Shown here: positions 23,820-34,320 of the stretch, one piece after another
Numbering within the stretch: position 1 is the stretch's first letter
Layout of the letters: every line of letters begins with the position of its first letter
Assembly: GCA_963556255.1 (NCBI GenBank)
Contig: OY744605.1
Coordinates: forward strand, 2,365,850 to 2,429,849
Origin: Allolobophora icterica
Lineage: Eukaryota; Annelida; Clitellata; Crassiclitellata; Lumbricidae
DNA length: 64,000 nt
Direction: 5' to 3'
Position numbers and translations under genes: made by a program
Notes under the pieces: model-generated
Told to the model about the DNA's origin: nothing
The model's database searches: none
The model's input: the letters and a program-made list of their open reading frames with translations, nothing else

Positions 23820-24008
23820 GCACATATCATTGGAACGTTAACACGCATCGTTGGTACATAAACGTGTCACTGGTTCATTAGCAACTGTCATTGGTACATT
23901 AACATGTGCCACTGGTACAGTTAGGTGTCATTGGTACATTACCATGTGCCATTGGTACATTAACATGTGTCATTGGTGGTACATTAACATGTTGTCATTG
24001 GTAGGCGT
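23820..24008. repeat. ~19-21-bp minisatellite downstream of the ankyrin gene
   Basis: The unit 'tgtcattggtacattaaca' is repeated about nine times with divergence. It ends just before the ankyrin stop codon region, so it would lie in the 3' UTR. Confidence 0.85.
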
Positions 24009-24033
24009 TAGTGGTTTCACAGAGCACCCAGAT

Positions 24034-27000
24034 CTATCTACATGGCGCAGACAGAAGTATTTCGACAATCTCTTCGTTTTCGTTGTCCTTGGCTTCTTCA
24101 AGGACAGTTCGCCCTTCAGAATCGGTGACCGTGATATCCGCTCCAGCGCTCACCAGAGCCGAGACGAGCAGTTCGTTACAGTCGATGACCGCGTGCCACA
24201 GAGCCGTCCAACCGTGACTGTCGCGAAAGTTGAGGTCACACCCAGCCTGAAATAGGGAAAAATGTAATCGACTATTTAAGTAATATTATTTATTAATATT
24301 TATAAATGTAATAAACTGAAATAAGGGCAAAATGTAATTGCAAGTGATCATTTCTATTGTACCTCTCAGTTGTAACTGTAAATTCTAGCAGAACTATTAC
24401 CTTGTAAGAACACTCTCAAAATTGTAACTGTAATTGGGCCACAACTTCTAGAGTAATTCGATAATACTATACAATATAATACTACAACACTACAACTACT
24501 GTAGTGATTTCAATTATCATAATTACTATATTATTATCACACTTACCCCAGTATTATAAATACTGTAATTACCAAAGTGATTTTAATAATTATAATTACT
24601 ATATTATTATTATACTTATTATAAACGCTATAATTACTAAAGTGATTTTAATTATCATAATTACTATATTATTATACTTAATATACAACATTAGTAATAA
24701 CTGAATTCCATCTTGCCTTGATGAGGAGTTTAACCGCAGCCAGTTGGTCATTGGCAACAGCCGCAAGCAGAGGGGTCATGTTGTCAGGGCCGCAGGGGTC
24801 ATCTAGGGCAACCTGACCGACCCTCAGCAGGGATTCCATCACCCCCGTGTAACCCTGCTGGGCGGCGATGTATAGGCTCGTCTCCCTTTGGGAGTTACGC
24901 AAGTTCACGTCGGCGCCACCTACAGTCGAAAATTGAAAGCAATATGTCAGATCTGTTCGGCACCTCTGAGAGGAATAATATGGCTCTGCATAAATCCTTA
25001 AATGCATACACACGTAACTGTAATCTCATAATATCTGAAGCACTACAGGAAAGCTGAATGCTGTTAAGAGCTGGTACCAGATGTCGACGTTTTCCAGACA
25101 AGGCACAGAACACCTGGACAAAAGTTTCTTTTCTAGTTGTATTAATCAATCAATCAATTAATCAATCAATTAATCAGTCAATCAATCAATCATTTTTTAT
25201 TGATCCCAGAAGCTCCAACATTTCAAATATCATGTCCAATTTTTGTAAACAGTATAACTTTGACTGTCTGACTTACTGCCCCGTACAAATTAAGTAAGTA
25301 AGTCAGATCTCATCAATCCTGACATTAATACAGGGCACCAGCTCATTAGAGTGCTGCGTCAAGTCAGAATCGTGAAGAACAAGCTCCAGGTCCAAGGAGA
25401 CCAAAGAGGGAAGGAGACTGCAGAGGAGTGGTTGGGGTGTTCTGCTTAACGTCAAAAGGAATTGGAGGGCAGCAGACTGGATGGACCAGGGTGAGATTTC
25501 TTACAGAGGTGGTTGTTTTGAAAGGAAAGCCTAGGGACAGCAGCTTCAGGCAGATGCTTGTAATTGCAATTAATAACTTCTATTGCACCGGTGTCTAATG
25601 CGCTAGATATCAGCTGATAGCGCACCAAAACCCAAGCCACAATACGGTCAATATCGAGAAGATCAGTTCTCAAAGACAGAGAAGCAGCTTACGGTGGATA
25701 AGCAATTTGAAAAAGATGGTTGTACATGAATGACAGTAGAGATGAATAACTTTCAAAATTCCTACAAGTATTTCCTTATTAGTGTTTGCTTATCAGTGCT
25801 TTCTTCTCAGTGTTTTCTTCTCAATGTTTCCTTACCAGCATTTCCTTATCAGCATTTCCTTATCAGTGTTTAATTACCAGCGTTTCTTTACCAGCATTTC
25901 CTTTACCAGGGTTCCTTATCAGTGCTTCCTTACTAGCGTTTCTTTTATACCAGCATTTCCTTGACCAGGGTTCCTGAGAAGAAAACACTGATAAAGTAAT
26001 ACTTGTAGGAATTTTGAAATTTTGAAAGTGTGCTTTAGTGCAAAGTGTAAACATCCTACCATCAACCAGGATCTGTGACAAGTAGGTGAGTCTCCTATGA
26101 GCGGCATAAGTCAACGCCGTGTGCCCAGAAGACAATGGAAGATCTGGGTTGACGCCTTTCTCCATCAAATGCTTCACAACCTACAGCATTCGAAATTTCC
26201 TAATTGTAACAGCATTCAAGAGTGTTGTAATGAGGTATTTATGCAGCTCATTTTATTTAACCTCTCAAAACCACTGTACATACTTTCAGTGCAGTCAGCC
26301 TCTCTAAGAGGCACTTACAGGTAATAACTATTAATTAGGTAAGTATTTAACTACTCTAATCCAAGTACCTAACTAATCCAATCCAAGTATCTACCTAATC
26401 TAATCTAAGCTAATCTTTTGGATTGTGATTCACTTGAAGCGACCGTCGATTCGTGCCTGGGGCGCTTCTTCAGATAACGGCTTTGTCTCTCACCTGTGCT
26501 TTGTCTCTCACCTGTTGTCCGACTCTTACCTGTACTGTTTTGCACCTGTTATTTGACTCTCACCTGTACTTCTTCTCTCAAAGGTGCTTTGTCTCACACC
26601 TGTTTGCTGTCTCTCACCTGTTATTTATCTCTCACCTGTACTTTGTGCCTTACCTGTGCTTTGTCTTTCCTCTGTATATTCTCAATTTCTCACCTGTCAT
26701 TTGTTTCAACTGTACTTGGTTTTCTCTGTACTCTATCTCTCACCTGTATTTGTCTCTCACCTATACTTTGTCTTTCACTTGTGTTCAGTCTCACCTGTAC
26801 GCTGTATCTCACCTGTGCTTTGTGTCTTACCTGGACCTGGTCTCGAACAACCGCTTCTTCAAAAGCCGTCTTGCCATTGACGTCGACCTTCGACACATCG
26901 CAGTCTCTCTCAATCAGCCAAATTGCCAGATCTGTATGACCTGATCAGCAAATCATTTCAAAAGCAAATTCAGGTTTAGAGAAATTCCTTAAGGCATTTT

Positions 27001-27874
27001 ATCAACACTAGGGTACAATTTCTCTCAACTATGGAATTTTATCTGAAATTCTCCAACAGATAACGAAACTCGATTGTGGTTAGAACTATATAAGTCAATA
27101 TATGAGATTAGATCAGATTAGATATATTCACAGATGCACATACATACACATACATATATGGTTACATATATAATATACATATATAACTGTAACTATCTAA
27201 CAAGTATGCTTCAATCGATGGCATAAAGGACTTGCTTGAGGTCCCTATACGCAGTAACCGTTTCAGGGAAGTTTGAATGTAAACACCACACATTTCAAGG
27301 CAAGAGCTCCAAATGATCAGCTATCGTCCACACATATATACATACATACCAATATATACACATATATATGTAAATGCATACACAAAAACATACATACACA
27401 AATGCATGCATACATAAATATATACATACAAAATACACACATACACAAATACATACATACACAAATGCATATATAAATCCATACACAAATACATGTATGC
27501 ACAATCATACACAAATACATAAAACATACAAATACATACCGGTACATACATGCACAAATACATACATACATAGGCCTACATACATACATGCACAAATACA
27601 TATACATGTACATACACAAATACATACATAAACTGTGTTTTGGCAAACACTTCTGTTTACCATTAAAGAACAACCAAAGAGTATAAATAACTGACAAGAT
27701 ACTCCACACAAAAGTAAGATCTGTGTAACCTTGCTGAACAGCTAAAAGCAACGGAGTGGAGCCATAGTAAACGCAGTCGATGTCGGCTCCGTGGTTCTCC
27801 GTGAGATTGCGAACAGAGTCAAAGTCATTTCTCCGAACAGAGGCGTGAAGCAGAGGTCCTGGTACGGAAGACAT
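24034..27874 (-). CDS. Small ankyrin-repeat protein (263 aa, five exons)
   Basis: Probably a cytosolic scaffold or adaptor built almost only of ankyrin repeats; the partner is unknown. Exons on the minus strand: 27874-27730, 26940-26831, 26180-26060, 24919-24717, 24246-24034 (TAG). All are in phase and total 264 codons. The ATG is preceded immediately by an in-frame TGA ('gctgaccgATG'), which fixes the start. About eight repeats are visible: 'GPLLHASVRRNDFDSVRNL', 'STPLLLAVQQGHTDLAIWLI', 'GKTAFEEAVVRD', 'GHTALTYAAHRR', 'ETSLYIAAQQGYTGVMESLL', 'MTPLLAAVANDQLAAVKLLI', 'GWTALWHAV', 'GRTVLEEAKDNENEEIVEIL'. The resemblance is to ASB/ANKRD proteins, but no SOCS box follows. The last intron has a GC donor (AAG|GCAAGA). 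The gene is convergent with the Rel gene about 20 kb away. An IkB role is not supported, as no degron is seen. Its introns are full of minisatellites. Confidence 0.85.
24500..24685. repeat. AT-rich tandem repeat, 66-71-bp unit, 3 copies
   Basis: 'agtgattttaattatcataa' followed by 'ttactatattattat' starts at about 24503, 24574 and 24640. It lies within the last ankyrin intron. Confidence 0.8.
25555..25740 (-). repeat. LINE family B 3' end
   Basis: Contains 'gcaccggtgtctaatgcgc', 'gatagcgcaccaaaaccca', 'ggtcaatatcgagaagatca' and 'gcagcttacggtggataag', all shared with 30840-31020. Encodes 'RTDLLDIDRIVAW'. Confidence 0.8.
25745..26030. repeat. Foldback element with an internal ~15-bp minisatellite
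   Basis: Outer arms 'tttcaaaattcctacaagta' (~25750) and its inverse 'tacttgtaggaattttgaaa' (~26003) enclose about 13 diverged units of 'tttccttatcagca'. It is intronic in the ankyrin gene, between exons 3 and 4. Confidence 0.8.
26480..26835 (-). repeat. ~18-bp minisatellite whose unit is a 5' splice site
   Basis: About 20 units of 'tttgtctctcacctgtac' run up to and include the donor of ankyrin exon 2. On the gene's sense strand each unit reads 'acaggtgagagacaaag', so CAG|GTGAGA is repeated. About a dozen units keep CAG|GTRAG or close to it. Confidence 0.85.
27330..27640. repeat. (ACAT)n / ACAAATACAT microsatellite
   Basis: Degenerate ATAC tetranucleotides with a recurring 'cacaaatacatacata' phrase. 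It is in ankyrin intron 1. The antisense Cys/Met/Tyr frames are artefacts. Confidence 0.9.
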
Positions 27875-27917
27875 CGGTCAGCCTGTAACATGATCGCCAC
27901 ATAATGTAACAGTAGCA

Positions 27918-28078
27918 GTGGTGGTGGTGGTGGTGGTGGGGTAGTGGTACTGGGGTAGTGGTACTGGAGGTGGTGTGGTGGTGGTGGTGGTGGTGGTGGT
28001 GGTGGTGGTGGTGGTGGTGGTGGTGGTGGTGGTGGTGGTGGTGGTGGTGGTGGTGGTGGTTGTAGTGGTGGTGGTGGT
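27918..28078. repeat. (GGT)n microsatellite
   Basis: Nearly pure GGT/TGG from 27974 to 28066 with flanking imperfect units. It lies just upstream of the ankyrin start codon exon. Confidence 0.95.
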
Positions 28079-28094
28079 CCCTGCCAGCAAGCCC

Positions 28095-28155
28095 AACAAA
28101 GAGTCCATATAGGGCCCATATTCCCATATGGGACCTATATGGGTCCCATCTAATG
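28095..28155 (-). repeat. Repeat R2 (ATATGGG-rich), copy
   Basis: On the minus strand 'cattagatggg', 'cccatatgggaatatggg' and 'ccctatatgg' match, in the same order, 63172-63222 (+). A diverged version is at 8535-8600. Confidence 0.6.
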
Positions 28156-28289
28156 CCAATGGACATACAGGCAGGGGTAGTACTGGCAGTATCAAGTACT
28201 TGTTGTAGCGGTAGCGGTAGTAGCAGCAGTAGCAGTAGTAGCTGGAGTAGTAACCAGGGCTGTAGTCGAGGGTATATGCGGGTATACAG

Positions 28290-28478
28290 CATGTACTCAC
28301 CTCTAGAGACCGTATACTCACCTCACAAAATATTTGTACTCGCCTCTAATATGTTTCTGAAAACTAACCGGTAGTGTGTACTCACCTCTAATATGTTTCG
28401 GAAAACTAACTGGCAGCGTGTACTCACCTCTAATTTGTTTTGGAAAACTAACCGGTAGCGTGTACTCACCTCTAATTT
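28290..28478 (-). repeat. 42-bp tandem repeat carrying GAG|GTGAGTAC
   Basis: On the minus strand 'tagaggtgagtac' occurs exactly four or more times (28292, 28378, 28420, 28462 region) with two variants (28312, 28336). The last three are a 42-bp tandem with 'aaaactaaccggtagcgtgt'. It lies upstream of the ankyrin start codon on the sense strand. Confidence 0.8.
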
Positions 28479-28984
28479 ACCACTACAGCCCTGGTAGTAA
28501 CAGTAGTAGTAGTAGGAGAAGTAGTAGAAACAGAAGTAGATCCCTAACTAGAATGAGGCCAAATAAGACAGTATTAGATTTCAAACTGAAGCTTGTTGCA
28601 CTCGGGTAAACATTTGCAACACAATCTGCTGGTTATCTGATTGGAACGGATGCCAAAATCCCTGTCTGGGGAAACAGACATGGAAATCTGCACACTCAGA
28701 CAAAAACCAAACTCATATATTACAGTGTGCAATGGTATGAATAATAAGCTCTTTCCCTTCTGTTTAGCTTAGTGAAGCGCCACCTTAATATCCTGTTTAC
28801 ATATGTTCAAATTATGCACGTCTTTCCTACAGTAAACACAGCTGTTCAGTTACGTCTAACCAAGTCATATTCGTAAGACCACGTTGTCCCCAACTTTGTT
28901 AAGCCCACCATCTTTCGAAGCAGTACAGAATACTGCCTTTAAATTAAATTACACGACATTGCATTTAATGTAATGTATCCCCGA

Positions 28985-29080
28985 AATACCTCAGCGACAC
29001 ACAAAAGCCACGTCAGGAAGACCAGCTTATAAACCCGCGCTATATAAAATCAAGTCCGCAATAGCCAGGTTGTTTGGTTC
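28985..29080 (+). repeat. Repeat R1 (SINE-like), left part, split by the MULE
   Basis: 'cacacaaaagccacgtcagg', 'agaccagcttat', 'gcgctatataaa' and 'aagtccgcaatagccaggt' recur in the same order at 48140-48215 and, inverted, at 63405-63535. The right part resumes after the MULE at 34651. Confidence 0.6.
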
Positions 29081-29569
29081 GTTCCGGTGGCGTATTCGTA
29101 GACCATACAGTGCTACGTCCTACAGGGCTATATCGACCAATAGGATACGAGTTATAAATAGCGTGACCTAGTTTCGGCTATCGCCGATAATAGTTGACAA
29201 AATGGCGATCCAGGGCGCTCGTTTCGAATGGTTACCTGAAAACTTTCGCAATTACGTCGTTTATTACAACGCGAAAGACGATGGCGGTTTCCAGGCGACG
29301 GAGCGGACAAACGCGGCGACGTAGGACGATATGGCTAAGTGGCTGTGCGATTTTGAACTCCGTACGAAGACGAAGTGGCGGGTGCGATCAACCTTCCCTA
29401 GTGTACAGCGTCTGTCTTACCGCATTGACTACGTCTGCCAACACAGCTCGTTTAACAAAGACGACACAAAACGAGCTTCTAAGAACAGCAATTGTTCTGC
29501 AAAGCTCACTAAGAAGGTGCACTTAGTCACGAAGTGGACGAAGCAGAATAATCCACACGTCAAGGTAGG

Positions 29570-30046
29570 CCTTAATACATCAAAATATAAAATTGTTACC
29601 CCTGTGCTTAAATCCTTGCGTTTAGCAAAGAATAAGTTTCAAATTGGGACTCATCCTTTATAAAACTTTGAATTCTGGCCAGCCACAATACTTAAATCAG
29701 TTCTTACTCCCCAGATTTATCATTATTATTCAATGAGGTCATCTGATTATCTTTGTCTGTCATACCTAAATCCAGAACTCTCTTGGTGAACGAGCTTTTT
29801 CGAGTGCTGGACCTACTTTTTGGAACTCTCTACCTGTGTCTGTCCGCTCTGCTCAGTCGCTTTTGTCATTTCGTTCTCAACTTAAAACTTACCTGCTTAA
29901 ATTGCTTATCCACCATAGGCTGCCTCTCTGTCTTACGGACTGATCTTCTGGATTTTGACCTGATTACGGCTTGGTTTGGTGTGCCATCAGTTTCTGCCTT
30001 GTGCATTAGACACCGGCGCAATAGAAGTTACTAATTACATTACCTA
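29570..30046 (+). repeat. LINE family B, C-terminal coding end, in MULE intron 1
   Basis: Encodes, across frameshifts, 'KIVTPVLKSLRLAKNKFQIG', 'LSYLNPELSW' type sequence, 'FRSQLKTYLLKLLI' and 'RTDLLDFDLITAWFG'. The conserved terminus 'gcattagacaccggcgcaatag' is followed by TTACTAATTACATTAC. Confidence 0.8.
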
Positions 30047-30839
30047 AATTTTAGGTCTAAAATTTTTAGTTACAGGAATGGACCATAAGACAAACTGATT
30101 AAATTTGTAATACGAGGGTAACTAGTATACCAGAATTAAAGCCCAGATTTAGAAGCTTTGCCTCAAGACAAAGCGGTTCAATTTCATAAAAACCTGCAGT
30201 GAACGTAACAATAGCTAGCTGTATAATCTGCACTTGAATGTGGTTAATTTTTTAGCGAATACTTTTGTAAACGCCAAGATCATGTGAATATGCCAACTTT
30301 ACACAGAGTTACAGCCTTAAATGTGTCATTTTCATAAGTGGGCATTATCAGAGTTGCACCATTTTACATTTTGTATATATCTGTGGTTCGATTTATGTTA
30401 GTAAATGAACAACTCAAAATGATATGTTATCATAGGTCTATATGGTTGTTTCTTCCAGTAGTTGTTAGGTTCTCTGGTTCTGTTGCAGGATGGGTTGCCA
30501 GGAGTAATTAAACTGAGAAATGTTCACAACCACTCACTGAAGACTGCCGCAGCCCTTCTGCAGCTTCCGCCCACTGCTGAAAGTTGTCAGCAGTTTGAGG
30601 AGTACTTTGCCAATGGCATGGGCGTCTCTGAAGCGATGAAGTACCACACGAGTGTACTTGAGCTGAGGAGTGATGTGAGTGAGGCGCTGTTGGCAGATGG
30701 TTCGGTCAACCCAAAGTACAGCACAGTGCGCAGGTGGTATGACGAGTGGCGATGGTGCAACCTTGGACCACGGACTGGCCCTGCTGTATTGAAGGTTTGG
30801 GCTTTTCTTTGCACATTACATTCAGCTCTTTAGACTCCT

Positions 30840-31220
30840 GATAGGCTGCATGTTACAATAATTGTAATTGTAATTACTAATTACTAGTTAGTAACTTGTA
30901 ATGTGCCGGTGTCTAATGCAGAAGGCATGAGCTGATGGCGCACCAAAACCAAGCAGTAATCGGGTCAATATCAAGAAGATCAGTCCGTAAGACAGAGAGG
31001 CAGCTTATGGTGGATAAGCAATTTGGAAGAGGTGAGTTTTCACTTGAGAACAAAATGGCACTGCGACTGAACAGAGCAGGCACACAAGGGAGAGAGTTTC
31101 AAGAAGTAGCCCCAATTTTAAACAAATTCTTTGTTGAACAGGAAGCCAAGCAAAGATTTGTGACCTGCTCTGGCAAAAGGAGGCAGAAGTCGCCAATGAT
31201 AAAACAAGAGAAATTAGCCA
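30840..31220 (-). repeat. LINE family B 3' end in MULE intron 2
   Basis: 'gtgccggtgtctaatgcaga', 'gctgatggcgcaccaaaacc' and 'ggtcaatatcaagaagatca' are shared with the copy at 25555-25740. The minus-strand reading has 'RTDLLDIDPITAWF'. Confidence 0.8.
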
Positions 31221-31724
31221 AAACACCAATCAGGTGTAAATTTTCCAAATATCGTTTTTTTGCGTATATCAATAAATAAGATGTTATATTATATGAAAAA
31301 AATTGATTTAATAAAATTTCACCTATTTCATGACAAATTTAATAAATTTTTGTGATTGATAAAAATTATCAGAGAATTTAAAATTTTTGGGGGATCAGTT
31401 TCATGGCCTTCAATCTGTTAGGAATACCATGTGCAATACCTAATTGGAAAGACAGTGATAATACCTAATTCAGCGTGCTAAAAAAACCTCATTTGGTAGG
31501 TTTCCCATAGTGATTTCCATAAGTTTAAGGTAAAAAAACACTGAAATTTTGCAATTTATGTTGAGTTTGTATTAAGATAAGAAACTTTGCATGCGTTTTT
31601 CTCGAAATTGTGCTTCCGAGTAGCAAAATGATTCTAAAATTCATATCTCTGGAACCAATAAAGATAGAATAATAATTTTTTCGACATTTTAAACAGAAAT
31701 GATTGTTCATCATTTTAAGCCCAA

Positions 31725-31925
31725 AATATACAAAACTAAATTTTTGGACAACAGCCTCCTTTTGCCAGAGCAAGTCACATTTAAGCACAGGGGTTATATA
31801 TTCATATTTGGATATATTGGATATGGCTCTAGCCAAAGAGTTCTGAACTCTGTGCAACTTCAGCATATTTGAGTTGTATTTGACTTGCTGATACCAGTAA
31901 AAAGCGAATTACAGTGATCAAGGCA
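31725..31925 (-). repeat. LINE RT fragment in MULE intron 2
   Basis: The minus strand encodes 'LKLHRVQNSLARAISNISKY' and 'ITPVLK', the RT thumb-region motif of CR1/L2-like LINEs. Confidence 0.7.
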
Positions 31926-33689
31926 ACTGGAAACCAATGTTTTTGTCAGAGATACAATTTACATGGCCAGTGAGAGACACGGTGAATTGAAAACAATGTC
32001 TAGATTATTCACTGTCTTTTGTACCTGTAGGTGTTGGAGGAGAAGCTGGAGTCCTACAGAGAGCTCGGACATCGTGTTGCATTGCACAAAGATCCTCTGG
32101 CTGTTGTCATCGTGACGCCAATCATGCAACGTGCCAACGCACTTCGAGAAGCGTCACAAATCGCATTTTTTGACTCGACGGCCAGTTGTGACTGCGAAAA
32201 TCATTCTCTGACATTTATCTTGGCGCCATGTGCTGCTGTAGCTGTTCCACTTGGCATCCTAATTACTACCAGCCAGTCAACTGCTGACTACAAGTTTTAT
32301 GTTGAAGCAGTAGGTTAACTTGTGAATTTTGTGCTTGGCATGAATTTAGGCTAACAGCGTAGAACTGTGTTTGAACAGGATAGTTTTCAATGGATCATGA
32401 GATAAAGGCTTGACAGGGAACAGGACAGCCTATTGTAGAATGATGGGTTGACTGTTATAAAACTCAATGTGATAAAACTTAATGGAATACTCTTGAGCTT
32501 ATGCTTCTGTACGATTCTTCAGATTCAGGCAAATTGTCGCTGAATAAATTGTTGTCTTACTGAGTGATTATATTTCCGTGTGTTCCGTGTTTTGGTCTGC
32601 CCTGTGGTTGCTGGTTTAGTTGCGTATCACACGACTTGTTATGAAATTGAGGGGATCGAAATGCAGTATGTTGCAATTGATAAAAGCACGAGAAAAGATT
32701 TATTTATTTATTTGACATCTTGTTGTGTCGAGTGTCCAAGTTGAACCTTGCCTGAGAGGATCTGCATGTAAGGATTTGGAATAAGTCACATGATTGCATA
32801 GCACAATCAGTCGACACTCGTGCTTAGCACCGTCAATTCACGCCGTGTTAGGTGGTGGTGCTGTTCAAATTTAATTAAAAGAAATAAATTAATGGGGGTC
32901 ACAGTTGTATCACTTTGATGTTGTCTTAGAGGTTGTCCCGTGTTTGAGACATTCGTCAGTGAACAGCACTAATTTTGTTATAGCTGCCGATTAAATATCT
33001 CCTTTTGGATGTATGTAAACTTGGCATGCTTTGTACCGCTTGTTTTTTCAAATTGTTGCCAGTAACTGCAGGACTTTTCAAGATTCTGACTCGGATGGCA
33101 ACTGTAAAAGTTGCCTAAGTTTGATCAATAAAATGATGTGAAACAGATTCGTTTGACAGTGTTTGCAGATGTGTTTTTTGAGTAGAGGACTGTAGTGACC
33201 CGATGATACTTTATTGAACAGTGGTCTCTTAATGATTACCAACAAGTAAACTGAAGGCCTGAATTGTTCCACTAACAGAGTTGCCCAGTTCCAATGCATG
33301 AACTTAAACATCCCATTTGCACTATAATGACAGTGCCTTTGTTAGGTCGCTAACAAATGTGCAGATACAAACATGGAATAACTTATTTATGTAGCACCTT
33401 TTTTGGCCTCAGTTACACTGCATTATACGGTAGTCTTTCAGAGGTGGTCAAAAAACATTGTTGCTTTCTAACATTGTTTTGGCGATTCATTGTGTTTTTA
33501 AAATGCTTAAACATCTAAGAAGCAAAGGTTAGAGAACCAAGTAAAGGTGCCATATACCATGTGGAACGTAGGGAGGTGCTATATTTCCTTTTCATAGTGC
33601 ATCGGAAGTAACAACATCTCGTTCTCCACACGTGTATTAAAATACCTGAGCAATTATTAGCAGAGATAACCCATCCACATAATAATAAT

Positions 33690-33905
33690 AATAATAATAA
33701 TATTTATTCTTTAATTAAGCGCCTGCAAACGCACTGCGCTGTACATGTACATGTTATGCGATAAATCAGACAGACAGCCTGCAATACACTTCACAAATTG
33801 CAGCTTACAAAGCATGTCCGCCTATGGGACTCGATCTCTGTACCTCTCGCACTCTACGCCAGATGTTATCCAATGCGCTATCGGGCCCCCCTCCCCCGAT
33901 GCTAG
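33690..33905 (-). repeat. tRNA-like SINE with TAATAAT tail
   Basis: On the minus strand 'gatagcgcattggataacat' (A-box region) and 'agatcgagtcccatagg' (B-box region) form a degraded tRNA head. The element ends in 'gcgcttaattaaagaataaa' and (TTA)n. Confidence 0.6.
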
Positions 33906-34079
33906 TTTAATACGTATTACATAAGACTACTTTTATATAAATGCTACACACATGACTTGTAGACACTACACACATGACTGCTTTGATATGTAAACTTAAG
34001 CGACAAGAGTATCTGCCAACTGATGTATCTGCCAACTGATACTCCTACATTTGACCTGTTGTGGTCTAAGGCTGATGAT

Positions 34080-34320
34080 GCTCTCTTTACTGCAATCCTT
34101 AGGGACCCAGTGCATGTCCTCCATGATTTGCTCCCTCCTATACAATTTTCTGTATACTCTTTGGCCTAAATGACAAGAAAACGCTTACTTACTTATTTAT
34201 TTTATAATTTTTATTTCGATTTATTACTTCTATGTTTTACATTCAATACTTCTAGCTACAGTTCCATTGTGCGTTTGCTAATGGTGTAATAAAGAATATA
34301 CTTACTTACTTACTTACTTC
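34080..34320 (+). repeat. LINE family C 3' end
   Basis: 'tgcatgtcctccatgatttg' plus 'ctccctcctatacaattttc' matches the C-terminal coding end of LINE C ('HVLHELLPP'). The 3' UTR ends 'ggtgtaataaagaatatac' followed by (TTAC)n. The same 3' UTR is found inverted at 46361-46391 plus 47190-47290. Confidence 0.8.

Larger units (their letters stand above)
29202..32309 (+). pseudogene. MULE transposase, broken and 3'-truncated
   Basis: Exons 29202-29564, 30489-30794 and 32031-32309 join in phase (GT-AG). Exon 1 plus the start of exon 2 give a WRKY-GCM1-type zinc-finger pattern: 'DYVCQHSSF', 'NSNCSAKL', then 'IKLRNVHNHSL' (C...C...HNH), the DNA-binding module common in MULEs. Exon 3 begins the MULE DDE domain: 'IAFFDSTASCD' supplies the first catalytic aspartate and 'PLGILITTSQST' follows. 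An in-frame TAG (29322-29324) interrupts codon 41. No sequence for the second and third acidic residues is found after 32309, so the protein cannot be complete. Exon 3 could splice on through a GT at 32310, but no downstream exon is seen before the right TIR. Confidence 0.85.

Noticed and set aside
26453..26944. Plus-strand Leu/Cys-rich frames of 98-163 codons
   Set aside because: They are translations of the donor-bearing minisatellite. The coding exon here is on the minus strand (26831-26940).
24034..27874. ASB family (ankyrin plus SOCS box) assignment
   Set aside because: The protein ends about 20 residues after the last repeat with no SOCS-box motif.
27742..28321. Poly-Pro / poly-His / poly-Thr frames
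   Set aside because: Translations of the GGT microsatellite. Only the exon at 27730-27874 is real.
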